Shown one piece after another: positions 33,731 through 42,949 of a stretch of 64,000 bases of DNA. The notes below the pieces were generated by a model. The model searched no databases, was not told the DNA's origin, and was given only the letters and a program-made list of their open reading frames with translations. Every line of letters starts with the position of its first letter. Position 1 is the first letter of the stretch. The stretch is from TMED23 sp964566055. Its GTDB lineage: Bacteria; Pseudomonadota; Alphaproteobacteria; Rhodospirillales; UBA2165. Where the stretch lies: assembly GCA_964566055.1 (NCBI GenBank), contig CAZMHI010000010.1, forward strand, positions 1-64,000, read 5' to 3'. Both the position numbers and the translations under genes were made by a program.

Positions 33731-34758
33731 TGAGTACCTTCGATCAAACAGGCATCGCCGTAGGAGAAAAACCGGTAGTTTTCCTGAATGGCGTGGGCAT
33801 AGGCCGCTTTGACCCGCTCTGTTCCCGCCAGGGCCGCGATCAGCATAAATAAAGTCGATTTCGGTAAGTGAAAATTCGTCACCATCTTATCCGTAACTTT
33901 AAATTGGTACCCAGGGGTAATAAAGATATCCGTCTCGCCGGTAAAGGGATGAAGCACGCCCTCAACATCAGCTGCCGTTTCCAGCAGACGCAATGAAGTT
34001 GAACCCACCGGTATCACTTTAGCGCCGGCCTGGCGCACCTGATTAATGGTCTCGGCTGTGGTTTGATCAAGCTCTCCCCATTCCGCATGCATATCATGGT
34101 CATCGGTATCGTCAACTTTCACCGGCAGAAAGGTGCCCGCACCAACATGCAACGTCACAAAGGCTTTTTTGATCCCCCGCTGATCGAGTGCGGCCATCAA
34201 ATCTTCGGTAAAATGCAGCCCGGCGGTGGGTGCTGCCACTGCGCCTTCACGCTCGGCAAAAAGTGTCTGGTAATCTGCCCTGTCTTCTGCCGCCCCACCT
34301 TTCTCGCGTTTAATGTATGGTGGCAACGGCATGTAGCCATATTTATCAAGCCCGGCCATCAGCATGCTCAAGCCGCCCTCAAAGCCGAGCAAAACTTCGC
34401 CGCCATCGCGCTTTTCTTTGACGATGCATTCAAAATCCTCGCCGAAGATCAACTCGTCACCGGGACGCAGACGCTTGGCCGGACGGGCAAAAGACCACCA
34501 GTTGCTACTATTTTCCTGCTTGTGAAGTGTAACCTCGACCGTGGCCTCACCGCGCTTGCCGGTCAGGCGCGAGGGGATCACCTTGGTATTATTAAAGACC
34601 AATGTATCGCCCGGATTAAGTAAACCGGGTAAGTCTTTGATACCAAGATCATTGAGATTTTCGCCAATATGCAACAGCCGCGCGGCATCCCTGGGCTCGA
34701 TGGGGTGTTGCGCGATCAATTCGGGCGGCAAGTCGAAATCAAAATCGGTGACTTTCAT
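33727..34758 (-). CDS. queA: S-adenosylmethionine:tRNA ribosyltransferase-isomerase
   Basis: 343 aa. Adds the ribosyl moiety of SAM to preQ1-tRNA, giving epoxyqueuosine. It opens DFDFDLPPELIAQHPIEPRDAARLL and contains LVFNNTKVIPSRL, PTAGLHFTEDLM, HVGAGTFLPV and TNFHLPKSTLFMLIAALAG, all diagnostic. It heads the queA-tgt-pirin transcript and is divergent from the NifU-like gene 63 bp away. Confidence 0.97.
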   Translation of the reverse strand: MKVTDFDFDLPPELIAQHPIEPRDAARLLHIGENLNDLGIKDLPGLLNPGDTLVFNNTKVIPSRLTGKRGEATVEVTLHKQENSSNWWSFARPAKRLRPGDELIFGEDFECIVKEKRDGGEVLLGFEGGLSMLMAGLDKYGYMPLPPYIKREKGGAAEDRADYQTLFAEREGAVAAPTAGLHFTEDLMAALDQRGIKKAFVTLHVGAGTFLPVKVDDTDDHDMHAEWGELDQTTAETINQVRQAGAKVIPVGSTSLRLLETAADVEGVLHPFTGETDIFITPGYQFKVTDKMVTNFHLPKSTLFMLIAALAGTERVKAAYAHAIQENYRFFSYGDACLIEGTQ

Positions 34759-34821
34759 AAGCCTGATTTAGCTGATTAGGTGCTGGCGGGCAAACTTCTA
34801 GGCGACTATATTCCAATCACC

Positions 34822-35235
34822 ATGATCGATGATATTTATAATAAAGATGTGTTGCGCCTGGCCGCTAATATCGGCGGGCTGGAACCCTTGGACAATCCGG
34901 ACCGGGAGGCATCGCTCCGCAGTCCTCTCTGCGGCAGTTCAATCGACATCGCCCTCCAAATCGACGCTGGCAAAATCACCGACTACAGCCAAAAGATCAA
35001 AGCCTGCGCTTTAGGTCAGGCGGCGGCCTCGGTAATGGCGGAGGTCGTTATCGGCAAATCAAAAGACGATATCCAAAGCGTCCGCGATCAGGTTGAATCA
35101 ATGTTGAAAGATGGCGCTGCTGCCCCCGATGGCGATTGGGCCGCCCTCGCTGCCCTGGCTCCTGCCAAAGACGCCAAACCCCGCCACGGCGCAATCCTGT
35201 TGCCGTTTGATGCCGTGCTCAAAGCAATTGGTTAA
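34822..35235 (+). CDS. NifU-like iron-sulfur scaffold protein, alphaproteobacterial subtype
   Basis: 137 aa from ATG 34822 (MIDDIYNKDVLRLAANI). The IscU/NifU-N fold is clear, with ligand Cys C37 (SPLCGSS) and C62 (KACALGQAAAS), but the third conserved Cys is replaced by Gly at 123 (PRHGAILLPFDAV). That loss is, as far as I know, shared by this alphaproteobacterial group, so it is a subtype rather than a mutation. Its exact role in cluster assembly is unclear. The stop codon is embedded in a palindromic repeat shared with convergent cobQ. Confidence 0.85.
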   Translation: MIDDIYNKDVLRLAANIGGLEPLDNPDREASLRSPLCGSSIDIALQIDAGKITDYSQKIKACALGQAAASVMAEVVIGKSKDDIQSVRDQVESMLKDGAAAPDGDWAALAALAPAKDAKPRHGAILLPFDAVLKAIG

Positions 35236-35273
35236 TTTTTTCAAAGGTGCCAGGCACCCTTTAATTTGTTAAC
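35231..35273. repeat. Palindromic intergenic repeat, copy 2, between convergent genes
   Basis: Imperfect 21-bp arms (GTTAATTTTTTCAAAGGTGC and its partner ending TTTGTTAAC) meet at a perfect GGTGCC-A-GGCACC core (35246-35258). It begins one base before the NifU-like TAA and ends at the first base of the cobQ stop, so it fills the whole gap and can terminate both transcripts. Related to the element at 19782-19824. Confidence 0.75.
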
Positions 35274-36733
35274 TATTTGGCAGCTGCCAACAGAGCATCA
35301 ATATCAAGCGCTTTTTCAAAGACCAACGCGACCGCATCAAGAGCCTGCTCGACCTCAAGATCATAAGCGAGACCGGAAATTTCCCGCTCTTTCAGCCGCG
35401 ACAAAAAGGCATGGCGAAAATCATCATCGGCAAAAAGCCCGTGCAGATAGCAGCCCATCACTTTGCCATTTTCCGAAACTGCACCGATATCATGTCCCTC
35501 GACTTCGGCAAAAGGCTGGTCGCAATCGGGGCCTGCGGTGGTGCCGATATGCATCTCGTAGCCCCTAAACACTCCACAATCTAGCATCGAGTCGGCGGTG
35601 ACTTCGACCAAGGATTTATCACCGCCTAATTCAGTATGCACCTTAAGGTGCGCCAAGCCCTCAATCGAGGTGATGTCACTTTCGGTTTTATCAGGATCAT
35701 CTATGTGCGTGCCCAGCATTTGATAGCCGGCGCAAATCCCGAGCACCGACCCGCCTCGTCTGAGATGCGCCGCAATATCGACGTCCCAGCCCTGACGGCG
35801 GAGATCGGCTAAGTCTGTGATCGTGGTTTTGGAGCCCGGTAAAATGATCAATTCCGCATCGCCGGGCAGAGCCTCACCCGGTGAAACCATGGTCAGATCA
35901 ACATCAGGCTCGGCGATTAGGGGATCGAAATCATCATAATTTGAGATATGCGCCATTCTCGGCACGGCGATCTTAATTGAGCCGTTGGAAGCTTCGCGTT
36001 TGGTGTTTTCCAGTGTATGGGCATCTTCCTGCGGCAGTTTGGCAGCCTCGGGTACGTACGGTATGACGCCAAAGCAGGTCAGCCCGGTTTTTTCTTTAAT
36101 GGCTTCGATACCACTTTCAAACAAGGTCACGTCGCCCCGAAATTTATTGATGACAAAGCCGGCAACCAGAGCGCGCTCTTCCTCCGGCAGCAATTCCCAA
36201 GTGCCGACGACGCTGGCAATCACCCCACCCCGGTCAATATCGGCAACCAGCACCACTGGCGTCTGAGTGGCGACGGCAAAACCCATATTAGCGATATCGT
36301 TCTCGCGCAGATTAACCTCCGCCGCACTGCCGGCCCCTTCGATCAGCACGATATCGGCCTCTGCTTGGAGGCGTTCGGAGGCGGCAACCACGACCTCCAG
36401 CAATTCAATTTTCTTTGCCTGATAGTCCCGGGCCGGATAGTTGCCTTCAACTTTGCCCATCACCACCAATTGCGCGCCGACATCCGATTGCGGCTTTAAG
36501 AGCACAGGGTTCATATCGATATGCGGCGCGGCGCCCGAAGCTTTGGCCTGCAGGGCCTGAGCGCGGCCAATCTCACCGCCTTCTGGCGTGACGGCAGCAT
36601 TGTTCGACATGTTCTGTGGCTTGAAAGGCCGGACCGTCATGCCCCGCTTGACCAAGGCACGGCAGAGACCGGCAACGACCAGCGATTTGCCGACATCGGA
36701 GCCAGTGCCTTGAAACATGAGGGCAGCGGGCAT
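35273..36733 (-). CDS. cobQ: Cobyric acid synthase
   Basis: 486 aa. Amidates peripheral carboxyls of adenosylcobyrinic a,c-diamide using glutamine. The N-terminal dethiobiotin synthase-like ATPase domain (LMFQGTGSDVGKSLVVAGLCRAL, FKPQNMSNNAAVTPEGGEIGRAQALQA) is joined to a class I glutamine amidotransferase domain with nucleophile Cys in LGICAGYQMLG and the His of GCYLHGLF. Last gene of the riboswitch-led cobU-W-N-O-Q operon, 3 bp after cobO. Confidence 0.96.
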   Translation of the reverse strand: MPAALMFQGTGSDVGKSLVVAGLCRALVKRGMTVRPFKPQNMSNNAAVTPEGGEIGRAQALQAKASGAAPHIDMNPVLLKPQSDVGAQLVVMGKVEGNYPARDYQAKKIELLEVVVAASERLQAEADIVLIEGAGSAAEVNLRENDIANMGFAVATQTPVVLVADIDRGGVIASVVGTWELLPEEERALVAGFVINKFRGDVTLFESGIEAIKEKTGLTCFGVIPYVPEAAKLPQEDAHTLENTKREASNGSIKIAVPRMAHISNYDDFDPLIAEPDVDLTMVSPGEALPGDAELIILPGSKTTITDLADLRRQGWDVDIAAHLRRGGSVLGICAGYQMLGTHIDDPDKTESDITSIEGLAHLKVHTELGGDKSLVEVTADSMLDCGVFRGYEMHIGTTAGPDCDQPFAEVEGHDIGAVSENGKVMGCYLHGLFADDDFRHAFLSRLKEREISGLAYDLEVEQALDAVALVFEKALDIDALLAAAK

Positions 36734-36736
36734 GAA

Positions 36737-37357
36737 CTAAAACTCAATCCCGGCCTGGGCTTTGTAGCCGTCCCGGAAATGGTGTTTAATTTCGGTCATT
36801 TCCGTCACCAGATCAGCAACCTCAATCAATTCCTGCTTAGCGTTGCGGCCCGTACAAATAACGTGCTTTTCAACCGGTTTGTTTTTGAGGTACTCAGCAA
36901 CCTCATTGATATCGAGATAGTCATTGCGCAGCACGATGTTGATCTCGTCCAGCAGCACGAGAGCGAGGTCCGGGTCTTCGATCATTTCCTTGGCCCGTGC
37001 CCAGGCAGCAGTGGCGGCCTCGATATCCCTCGCCCGGTCCTGAGTTTCCCAGGTGAAACCTTCACCCATGGCGGTGATGGTGACAAGATCAGGGAACGCT
37101 TCCAGTACGACGCGCTCACCGGTTTCCCATTTGCCTTTAACAAATTGGACAATACCGACTTTCTGACCGTGACCTATACAGCGTGCAACGATGCCCATCG
37201 CCGCCGTGGTTTTACCTTTACCCTTGCCGGTATGAACGACCAGCAAGCCGCCTTCCTTGGTTTTGGTCGCCAGAATTTTATCTTTGGCCGCTTTGTGTTT
37301 GCGGCGTTTTTCATTTGCGATCGCGTTCAGCTCTTCTTCTGATCGTTCATCACTCAT
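36737..37357 (-). CDS. cobO: Cob(I)yrinic acid a,c-diamide adenosyltransferase
   Basis: 206 aa of the CobA/CobO/BtuR family. Adenosylates reduced cobalt corrinoids. The P-loop HTGKGKGKTTAAMGI lies near residue 40; VQFVKGKWETGER, LVLLDEINIVL and HVICTGRNAKQELIEVADLVTEM are the family blocks. An N-terminal Lys/Arg/Glu-rich helix (RSEEELNAIANEKRRKHKAAKDKI) is usual. Overlaps the cobN end by 4 bp. Confidence 0.96.
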   Translation of the reverse strand: MSDERSEEELNAIANEKRRKHKAAKDKILATKTKEGGLLVVHTGKGKGKTTAAMGIVARCIGHGQKVGIVQFVKGKWETGERVVLEAFPDLVTITAMGEGFTWETQDRARDIEAATAAWARAKEMIEDPDLALVLLDEINIVLRNDYLDINEVAEYLKNKPVEKHVICTGRNAKQELIEVADLVTEMTEIKHHFRDGYKAQAGIEF

Positions 37358-40300
37358 GCCATTTCCTCCTGAACCCTGTTTCTAAGTCGCGCCAGCAAGT
37401 CACCGACACTGTTGGCGCGGGGATGCCAGAAGCCGCGCTCTATTGCTTCATCGAAGCGCTCAGCGATTTCCTGCAAAGCCGGCGCATTATTTTGCTCGAT
37501 AAAATCGCGCACCTCGTCATCGACCAAATAAGCCTCGAACAATTGATCAAAGTGATGATCTTCGACGACCTTGGCCGTGGCGGCAAAGGCAAAGAGATAG
37601 TCGACCGTGGCTGCAATTTCAAAAGCGCCCTTATAGCCGTGGCGCATGACGCCCTCGATCCACTTGGGATTGGCAGCCCGGGCGCGCACCACCCGGCCGA
37701 TCTCTTCACTGAGCGTGCGGATTTTTGGCGTTTCGGGACGGGAGTGATCATTGTGATAAATGGTAGGCTGTTGACCAGATAGCTCGCGCACGGCTGCCGT
37801 AATACCACCCTCAAATTGATAATAGTCATCGCTATCGAGCAAATCGTGCTCACGATTGTCCTGGTTATGGACCACCACCTCCACCCCTTTCAACCGCGCT
37901 TCAAAGAGACCGTTCTCCGCTTCTCCTTCGGCGCCCGAGCCATAGGCGTAGCCTCCCCAGGCGACATAGGCACGGGAAAGATCTTCATCGGTTTCCCAGC
38001 AGCGCTCATCAATCAAGGTTTGCAGCCCTGCCCCATAGGCACCTGGCTTGGAGCCAAATACTCTGAATCCGGCACGGCGGGTCGCCTCTTCTTCGGTTGC
38101 GCCAGTAGCCACGAAGGCTTCACGATCTTTCCTAGCCTGAGCTGCCAGAGGATTATCATGCTCCGACTCGTCCTGTTCACTAACCGCGCGAACAGCCGAG
38201 TCCAGCAAATCAACCTGCGCCGGAAAGGCGTCCCGGAAAAAGCCGGAGATGCGAAAAACAACGTCAACCCTTGGGCGGCCCAAGACCGTCAGTGGCATCA
38301 CTTCAAAGCCAGTGACCCGATTGGCCTGTTTGTCCCATTGAGGCTGCACGCCCATCAGCGCCAGGGCTTGCGCGATATCATCGCCGCCGGTCCGCATGTT
38401 AGCCGTCCCCCAGGCGCTCATCGCGAGGCGTTTCGGATATTCCCCATGTTCCTGAAAATGCCGCTCGATCAAGAGCGTCGCCGACTTCCAGCCCAAGCGC
38501 CAGGCTGCCGGGGTTGGCACAGCACGCACATCCACGGAATAAAAGTTTTTGCCGGTTGGCAAAACGTCTAATCGGCCTCGGGTTGGGGCTCCGCTGGAGC
38601 CGGGTGCGACAAAAGCTCCCCCAAGACCCTGCATTAATCCTGAGAGCTCTTGCTCACCGCAATTAGCGATGATGGGCTGAAGTTGATCGCGAATAAAATC
38701 GAGTACAATGTTTGAATTCAGCCAGTCTGATCTGGGCTCAGCTTTTCCGCTCACCAAATCTTGCGCCAATAGCTCAAGCCGCTCGACGGTGTCGCCATTG
38801 CTGCGCCAGTCACCCTCGAAATCTGCGAGTTCCTGAGGCCGCTCACCCTGCCACTCGGCACCCATCTCACAATCGAGCGGATCGAAACCAGCCAAACCTA
38901 AATCTTTTGCTAAAGCCCGGATGAGCGAAGCGTTTTCACCCTCGCCGTCTTCCCGCTGCAATCTGGTGAGTGCGATCAGGAGATCGGTTTCCTGGCTTCC
39001 TTCGGGCGCTTCACCGAAAATATGCAAGCCGTCTCTAATCTGCATTTCTTTGAGCTCGCAAAGGTAATTATCGATCTTGGCAAGCGCTTGATTTTCATCA
39101 TCGGATTTTTCAATGCCGACATCCCGGTCGAGCCCGATGCGGGTACTAAGCTCAATAATTTCTTCACCCAGAATTTTCAATCGCCGAGGATCCATACCGG
39201 CGGCCTGATAATATTCATCGACCAATTGTTCGAGATCACGCAAGGGCCCATAGCTTTCGGCGCGCGTCAACGGCGGTGTTAGGTGATCGATAATGATGGC
39301 CTGAGCACGCCGCTTAGCCTGAGTGCCCTCGCCGGGATCATTGACAATAAAGGGATAAAGATGCGGTAGCGGACCGAGTACTATTTCCGGATAGCAACTG
39401 TCATCCAGCATCAAGGCCTTACCCGGCAGCCATTCGAGATTGCCATGCTTGCCAAAATGAGTGATGGCGTGGATGTCTTTTTCGCGGCGTAGCCAGGCAT
39501 AAAACGCGAGATAGCCGTGCGGCGGCACCAGATCGGGATCATGGTAGGACGAGGTCGGATCAATGTTGTAGCCGCGGGCCGGCTGCACCGCCAAAACAAC
39601 ATTACCAAAAATGTGCGCCGGTAAAATAAAGGCTCCTTCCGAGACAAAAGGATCATCCTTGGGCGAACCCCAGCGCTCGGTCACTTCGTCCTGAATGGCT
39701 TTCGGAAGTGAGCCAAAAAATATCTTATAGTCATTGATTGAGAACTTTTCGCCACCAATCCGCTCACCAGCTGCATTGGTCGGCCCCGCCAACAGGCGAT
39801 CCATAATCTCTTTGCTGGAGGTCGGCACATTGTCGCCCAATGCATAGCCTTCTACTTGCATACGCTTAAAAGCCGCCGCCACACCTGCCGGGGTGTCGAG
39901 GCCAACGCCATTACCGAGCCGCCCATCTTTATTAGGGTAATTGGCGACCACAACCGCTACCCGGCGTTCGTTGGCTTGGGTTTGGCTGAGACGTGTCCAG
40001 GCAGCCGCCAATTCAGCAACAAAATCTATACGGGACGGCACCGGTTCATGCTTGATCACCGCCACTTCGGTGGCGTCATCAAACTGAATGCTTTTTTTGA
40101 ACGAGATCGCGCGTGAAATTAATCTGCCATCAACTTCCGGCAAAGCCACGTTCATGGCGAGGTCTTTGGGCGTCAAACCGCGCGTACCCTCCTCCCATTC
40201 CCTAAATGTCCCACCAGATAAGATCACTTGGATGACCGGGCAATCGGCGCCGGTGAACGGTGTTTCTACAGTATCGCCACCCGGCGATGAGACCGCAAAA

Positions 40301-41094
40301 CCTGTAGCGTTCAAAATGACGTCCGGTGAGGCATCTTGAAAAAGCGTTTTGACAATTTCCGCCGAGGTCGGGTCTTTGAGACTGCCGACAAAAACCGGCA
40401 GCGGATTGATACCTTTGGCCTGCAAAGCTTCAATCAGCGCGTCAATCGGTGCCAGGTCTGAGGTTTGAACCAAGGCGCGGTAAAAAACGACCGCGTTGAC
40501 CGGCTGACCTGCCTGCCAGTGTCTTTTGATGGTGTCGAGATCAGGCAAACTGTCGCCCGGCCAATAGAGCCCGGCCCGCACCAGTGGCACCGGTTCAATC
40601 CAATCGCGCTCTTGCCCGATCAGCGAACTCGCATAATTCAGGAGATTTTGAATGTTACCAGCGCCACTTTGGGCGCAATATTGCCAGATACGATGACAGG
40701 CTTCGGGACCGAGAGTCGACTGTTCGGTCAATTCCGGGTCCGGCGTATCATCACCCGGCACGACGGCCAGATGAATATTATTCGCCAAACAGGTTTCGCG
40801 GATTTGCTCAATTCCATACGGCCAGTAGCCCATGCCGCCAAGCAGTCGCACGATCACCAAATTTGCTCCGGCAATCGTGTTTTCAACATAGACATCAACC
40901 GACATGTTGTGACTGAGCTGCATCAGATTGGCGAGCCGCAATGATGGATAGTTATCCAGCCTGTGCTGTTCGGCGAGAATGGCGAGATCGCTGGCCGCCG
41001 CCGATAGAAAGACAATATCTCCCGGCGATTGGCCGAGGTCGACGGCTTCTGAACCGTCGCTAATTTCGCCTGGCTGGGTGACGAGAAGATGCAT
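37354..41094 (-). CDS. cobN: Cobaltochelatase subunit CobN
   Basis: 1246 aa. Large subunit of the aerobic ATP-dependent cobaltochelatase that inserts Co2+ into hydrogenobyrinic a,c-diamide, related to BchH/ChlH. Blocks such as VVVANYPNKDGRLGNGVGLDTPAGVAAAF, HYFGKHGNLEWLPGKALML-like THFGKHGNLEWLPGK, and EYPKRLAMSAWGTANMRTGGDDIAQALALMG are recognisable. The partner chelatase subunits (CobS/CobT ATPases of the Pseudomonas scheme) are not in the window and must lie elsewhere. Operon member between cobW and cobO. Confidence 0.96.
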   Translation of the reverse strand: MHLLVTQPGEISDGSEAVDLGQSPGDIVFLSAAASDLAILAEQHRLDNYPSLRLANLMQLSHNMSVDVYVENTIAGANLVIVRLLGGMGYWPYGIEQIRETCLANNIHLAVVPGDDTPDPELTEQSTLGPEACHRIWQYCAQSGAGNIQNLLNYASSLIGQERDWIEPVPLVRAGLYWPGDSLPDLDTIKRHWQAGQPVNAVVFYRALVQTSDLAPIDALIEALQAKGINPLPVFVGSLKDPTSAEIVKTLFQDASPDVILNATGFAVSSPGGDTVETPFTGADCPVIQVILSGGTFREWEEGTRGLTPKDLAMNVALPEVDGRLISRAISFKKSIQFDDATEVAVIKHEPVPSRIDFVAELAAAWTRLSQTQANERRVAVVVANYPNKDGRLGNGVGLDTPAGVAAAFKRMQVEGYALGDNVPTSSKEIMDRLLAGPTNAAGERIGGEKFSINDYKIFFGSLPKAIQDEVTERWGSPKDDPFVSEGAFILPAHIFGNVVLAVQPARGYNIDPTSSYHDPDLVPPHGYLAFYAWLRREKDIHAITHFGKHGNLEWLPGKALMLDDSCYPEIVLGPLPHLYPFIVNDPGEGTQAKRRAQAIIIDHLTPPLTRAESYGPLRDLEQLVDEYYQAAGMDPRRLKILGEEIIELSTRIGLDRDVGIEKSDDENQALAKIDNYLCELKEMQIRDGLHIFGEAPEGSQETDLLIALTRLQREDGEGENASLIRALAKDLGLAGFDPLDCEMGAEWQGERPQELADFEGDWRSNGDTVERLELLAQDLVSGKAEPRSDWLNSNIVLDFIRDQLQPIIANCGEQELSGLMQGLGGAFVAPGSSGAPTRGRLDVLPTGKNFYSVDVRAVPTPAAWRLGWKSATLLIERHFQEHGEYPKRLAMSAWGTANMRTGGDDIAQALALMGVQPQWDKQANRVTGFEVMPLTVLGRPRVDVVFRISGFFRDAFPAQVDLLDSAVRAVSEQDESEHDNPLAAQARKDREAFVATGATEEEATRRAGFRVFGSKPGAYGAGLQTLIDERCWETDEDLSRAYVAWGGYAYGSGAEGEAENGLFEARLKGVEVVVHNQDNREHDLLDSDDYYQFEGGITAAVRELSGQQPTIYHNDHSRPETPKIRTLSEEIGRVVRARAANPKWIEGVMRHGYKGAFEIAATVDYLFAFAATAKVVEDHHFDQLFEAYLVDDEVRDFIEQNNAPALQEIAERFDEAIERGFWHPRANSVGDLLARLRNRVQEEMA

Positions 41095-41119
41095 GCCGTC
41101 TCTTTACCCTTTGCTCACT

Positions 41120-42154
41120 TTAGTCCCGAAAAACCGCTTCAACGGCGGAGCGGTCGAAGCCTTGGAGGCCGATAATAACCAATTGCCCTTGTTGAGCTTC
41201 GCCCTCGGCCCAGGGCCGGTCAAAGTAATGCTCAACCCGCTCGCCGACCCCTTGCACGATCAACCTTGCCGGTTTGTCTTCGATGACCAAGGCGCCTTTG
41301 ATCCGGAGTACGCCTTCCTCGGTTAGCGCAGTCTTGACCCGATCGACAATGGCGCTGGGGTTAGCCGCTGTTTCAATATCAAGCGTGAACGTATCGAAAT
41401 CGTCATGTTCGTGCTCTTCTTCATCATCGTGACAGGAGGGCCTTGCATCGACATCATCTTCGACCGCCGCATCAAGGCCCAAAATAATACCGGGATCGAG
41501 ACGGCCATGAATGGCTGGGATGGCTTCCACCGAAGTACGCGCTTCTTCATTGATCAAATCCAGCACGCTATCCAAATCCTTCGCTTCCAGCATGTCGGAC
41601 TTACTGACAATCACCATATCGGCGCAGGCGAGCTGATCACCAAACACTTCTTCCAGCGGGTTCTCATGATCAAGCGTCGGATCGGCCTCCCGCTGTTTTT
41701 TGATCAGTTCTGGGTCATCGGCAAAGAGGCCTGATTTTACTGCCGGACCATCGACCACGGTGATGACGCCGTCGACGGTCGTCCTGGAACGCACTTCCGG
41801 CCATTGAAAAGCTTTGACCAGCGGCTTCGGTAGCGCCAGACCAGAGGTTTCAATGACAATGTGATCCGGGCGATCCGGGCGGTCCAGCAAGGTCTCCAAC
41901 GTTGGGATAAAGTCATCGGCGACGGTGCAGCAGATGCAGCCATTGGTCAGCTCCATGACGTCGTCTTCGCTGCAGGTTTCATCGCCACAGCCTTTAAGAA
42001 TATCGCCGTCAATGCCGAGATCACCAAACTCGTTGATAATCAGTGCCAGCTTTCTTCCGTCGGCATTTTCAAGCATATGCCGGATCAGGCTGGTTTTACC
42101 GGCGCCTAAAAAGCCGGTGATGACGGTGACAGGTGTTTTTGCTGCAAGAGCCAT
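41120..42154 (-). CDS. cobW: CobW, G3E-family GTPase of cobalamin synthesis
   Basis: 344 aa. Probable cobalt chaperone GTPase. The P-loop is TGFLGAGKTSLIRHM; the metal-binding motif is NGCICCTVADD (CxCC); IETSGLALPKPLV and SKSDMLE (NKxD variant) follow. A loop C-terminal to the GTPase core is rich in His and acid (RPSCHDDEEEHEHDDFDTF) and could bind metal. Lies 25 bp upstream of cobN in the riboswitch operon. Confidence 0.95.
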   Translation of the reverse strand: MALAAKTPVTVITGFLGAGKTSLIRHMLENADGRKLALIINEFGDLGIDGDILKGCGDETCSEDDVMELTNGCICCTVADDFIPTLETLLDRPDRPDHIVIETSGLALPKPLVKAFQWPEVRSRTTVDGVITVVDGPAVKSGLFADDPELIKKQREADPTLDHENPLEEVFGDQLACADMVIVSKSDMLEAKDLDSVLDLINEEARTSVEAIPAIHGRLDPGIILGLDAAVEDDVDARPSCHDDEEEHEHDDFDTFTLDIETAANPSAIVDRVKTALTEEGVLRIKGALVIEDKPARLIVQGVGERVEHYFDRPWAEGEAQQGQLVIIGLQGFDRSAVEAVFRD

Positions 42155-42168
42155 ATTCGTTTACTTCC

Positions 42169-42699
42169 TTATTTTAATTTTTGCGCGATGCCGGCTGAGA
42201 CGAGAACAACATTCTCCGCCGCTGCCGCGATTTTTTGGTTCATCAGCCCGGCACTGTCGGCAAATTGCCTGGCCAGAGCATTATCCGGGACAATTCCCTG
42301 ACCGACTTCATTGGAGACAAACACCACCGGATAATCAAGGTCTTCCACCAGGGTGCAAAGCCCATCGATCTCGGCCTCAATATTTTTTTCAAGTTCCATC
42401 AGATTGGAAAGCCAGAGTGTCAGACAATCAACCAGGGCAGGCTTGCCCCGGCCGTTGATGGATAGCAAAGCGTGCTGCAATAAAACCGGCTCTTCCAGGG
42501 TCTGCCAATCCTCGCCGCGGCGTTTCCGGTGAGCGGCAATACGCTCTTTCATCTCCTCATCCAGCGCTTCCGAGGTCGCAATATAAAAACCGCCGCCGGC
42601 ATTTTCGATAACGCTTTCGGCATAAGCGCTTTTACCCGAGCGCGCACCACCAAGCACCAAAGAATAACCAGTTTGTTGAAGATCGATGAGAGTACTCAT
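42169..42699 (-). CDS. cobU: Adenosylcobinamide kinase/guanylyltransferase
   Basis: 176-aa bifunctional enzyme (CobU/CobP) that phosphorylates adenosylcobinamide and adds GMP. P-loop LVLGGARSGKSAYAES; the guanylylated His lies in RIAAHRKRRGEDW; FVSNEVGQGIVPDNALARQFADSAGLMNQKIA is the later signature. First gene after the cobalamin riboswitch, with a strong GGAGGAGG ribosome-binding site that the riboswitch could mask. Confidence 0.96.
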   Translation of the reverse strand: MSTLIDLQQTGYSLVLGGARSGKSAYAESVIENAGGGFYIATSEALDEEMKERIAAHRKRRGEDWQTLEEPVLLQHALLSINGRGKPALVDCLTLWLSNLMELEKNIEAEIDGLCTLVEDLDYPVVFVSNEVGQGIVPDNALARQFADSAGLMNQKIAAAAENVVLVSAGIAQKLK

Positions 42700-42739
42700 T
42701 TAAAACGCAGTCCTCCTCCCCGAGGTTTGTTCAGTTAAT

Positions 42740-42930
42740 CTTAGCGTTGGAGAGGTCTCCTGGCTGAGGCTTGTGATTTGATCCGGCCTTCCCAGCTAAA
42801 ACTAGCCAGTGGCTGCTTCAAAAAAGCGTGGATCAAACCCGTCCGTCACAGTTGCGGGGGCAGCACCGGATTTACACCGGATTCCCTGTTCCAACGACTG
42901 GGCGACGCTATCATTTTGGCCCCGGGATGG
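42740..42930 (-). promoter_or_regulatory. Cobalamin riboswitch upstream of cobU
   Basis: Read on the minus strand, the leader contains GGGAATCCGGTGTAAATCCG (revcomp of about 42871-42890), then GCTGCCCCCGCAACTGTGACGG, a GCCACTGGCT segment (42804-42813), and the B12 box AGCCAGGAGACC (42754-42765), in canonical order. It lies between the cobC stop and cobU, so B12 should repress cobU-cobW-cobN-cobO-cobQ. Confidence 0.93.
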
Positions 42931-42949
42931 CAAAACATTTACAGATACA

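Noticed and set aside
34821..35235. NifU-like gene as degenerate because one ligand Cys is missing
   Set aside because: The rest is intact and, as far as I recall, the same Cys is missing throughout this alphaproteobacterial subgroup.
36521..37342. Long open frame on the plus strand opposite cobQ and cobO
   Set aside because: It is antisense to two genes with full family motifs, lacks a ribosome-binding site and has no recognisable domain.
37816..38571. 251-codon open frame on the plus strand inside cobN
   Set aside because: Antisense to a well-conserved part of cobN; no family motif.
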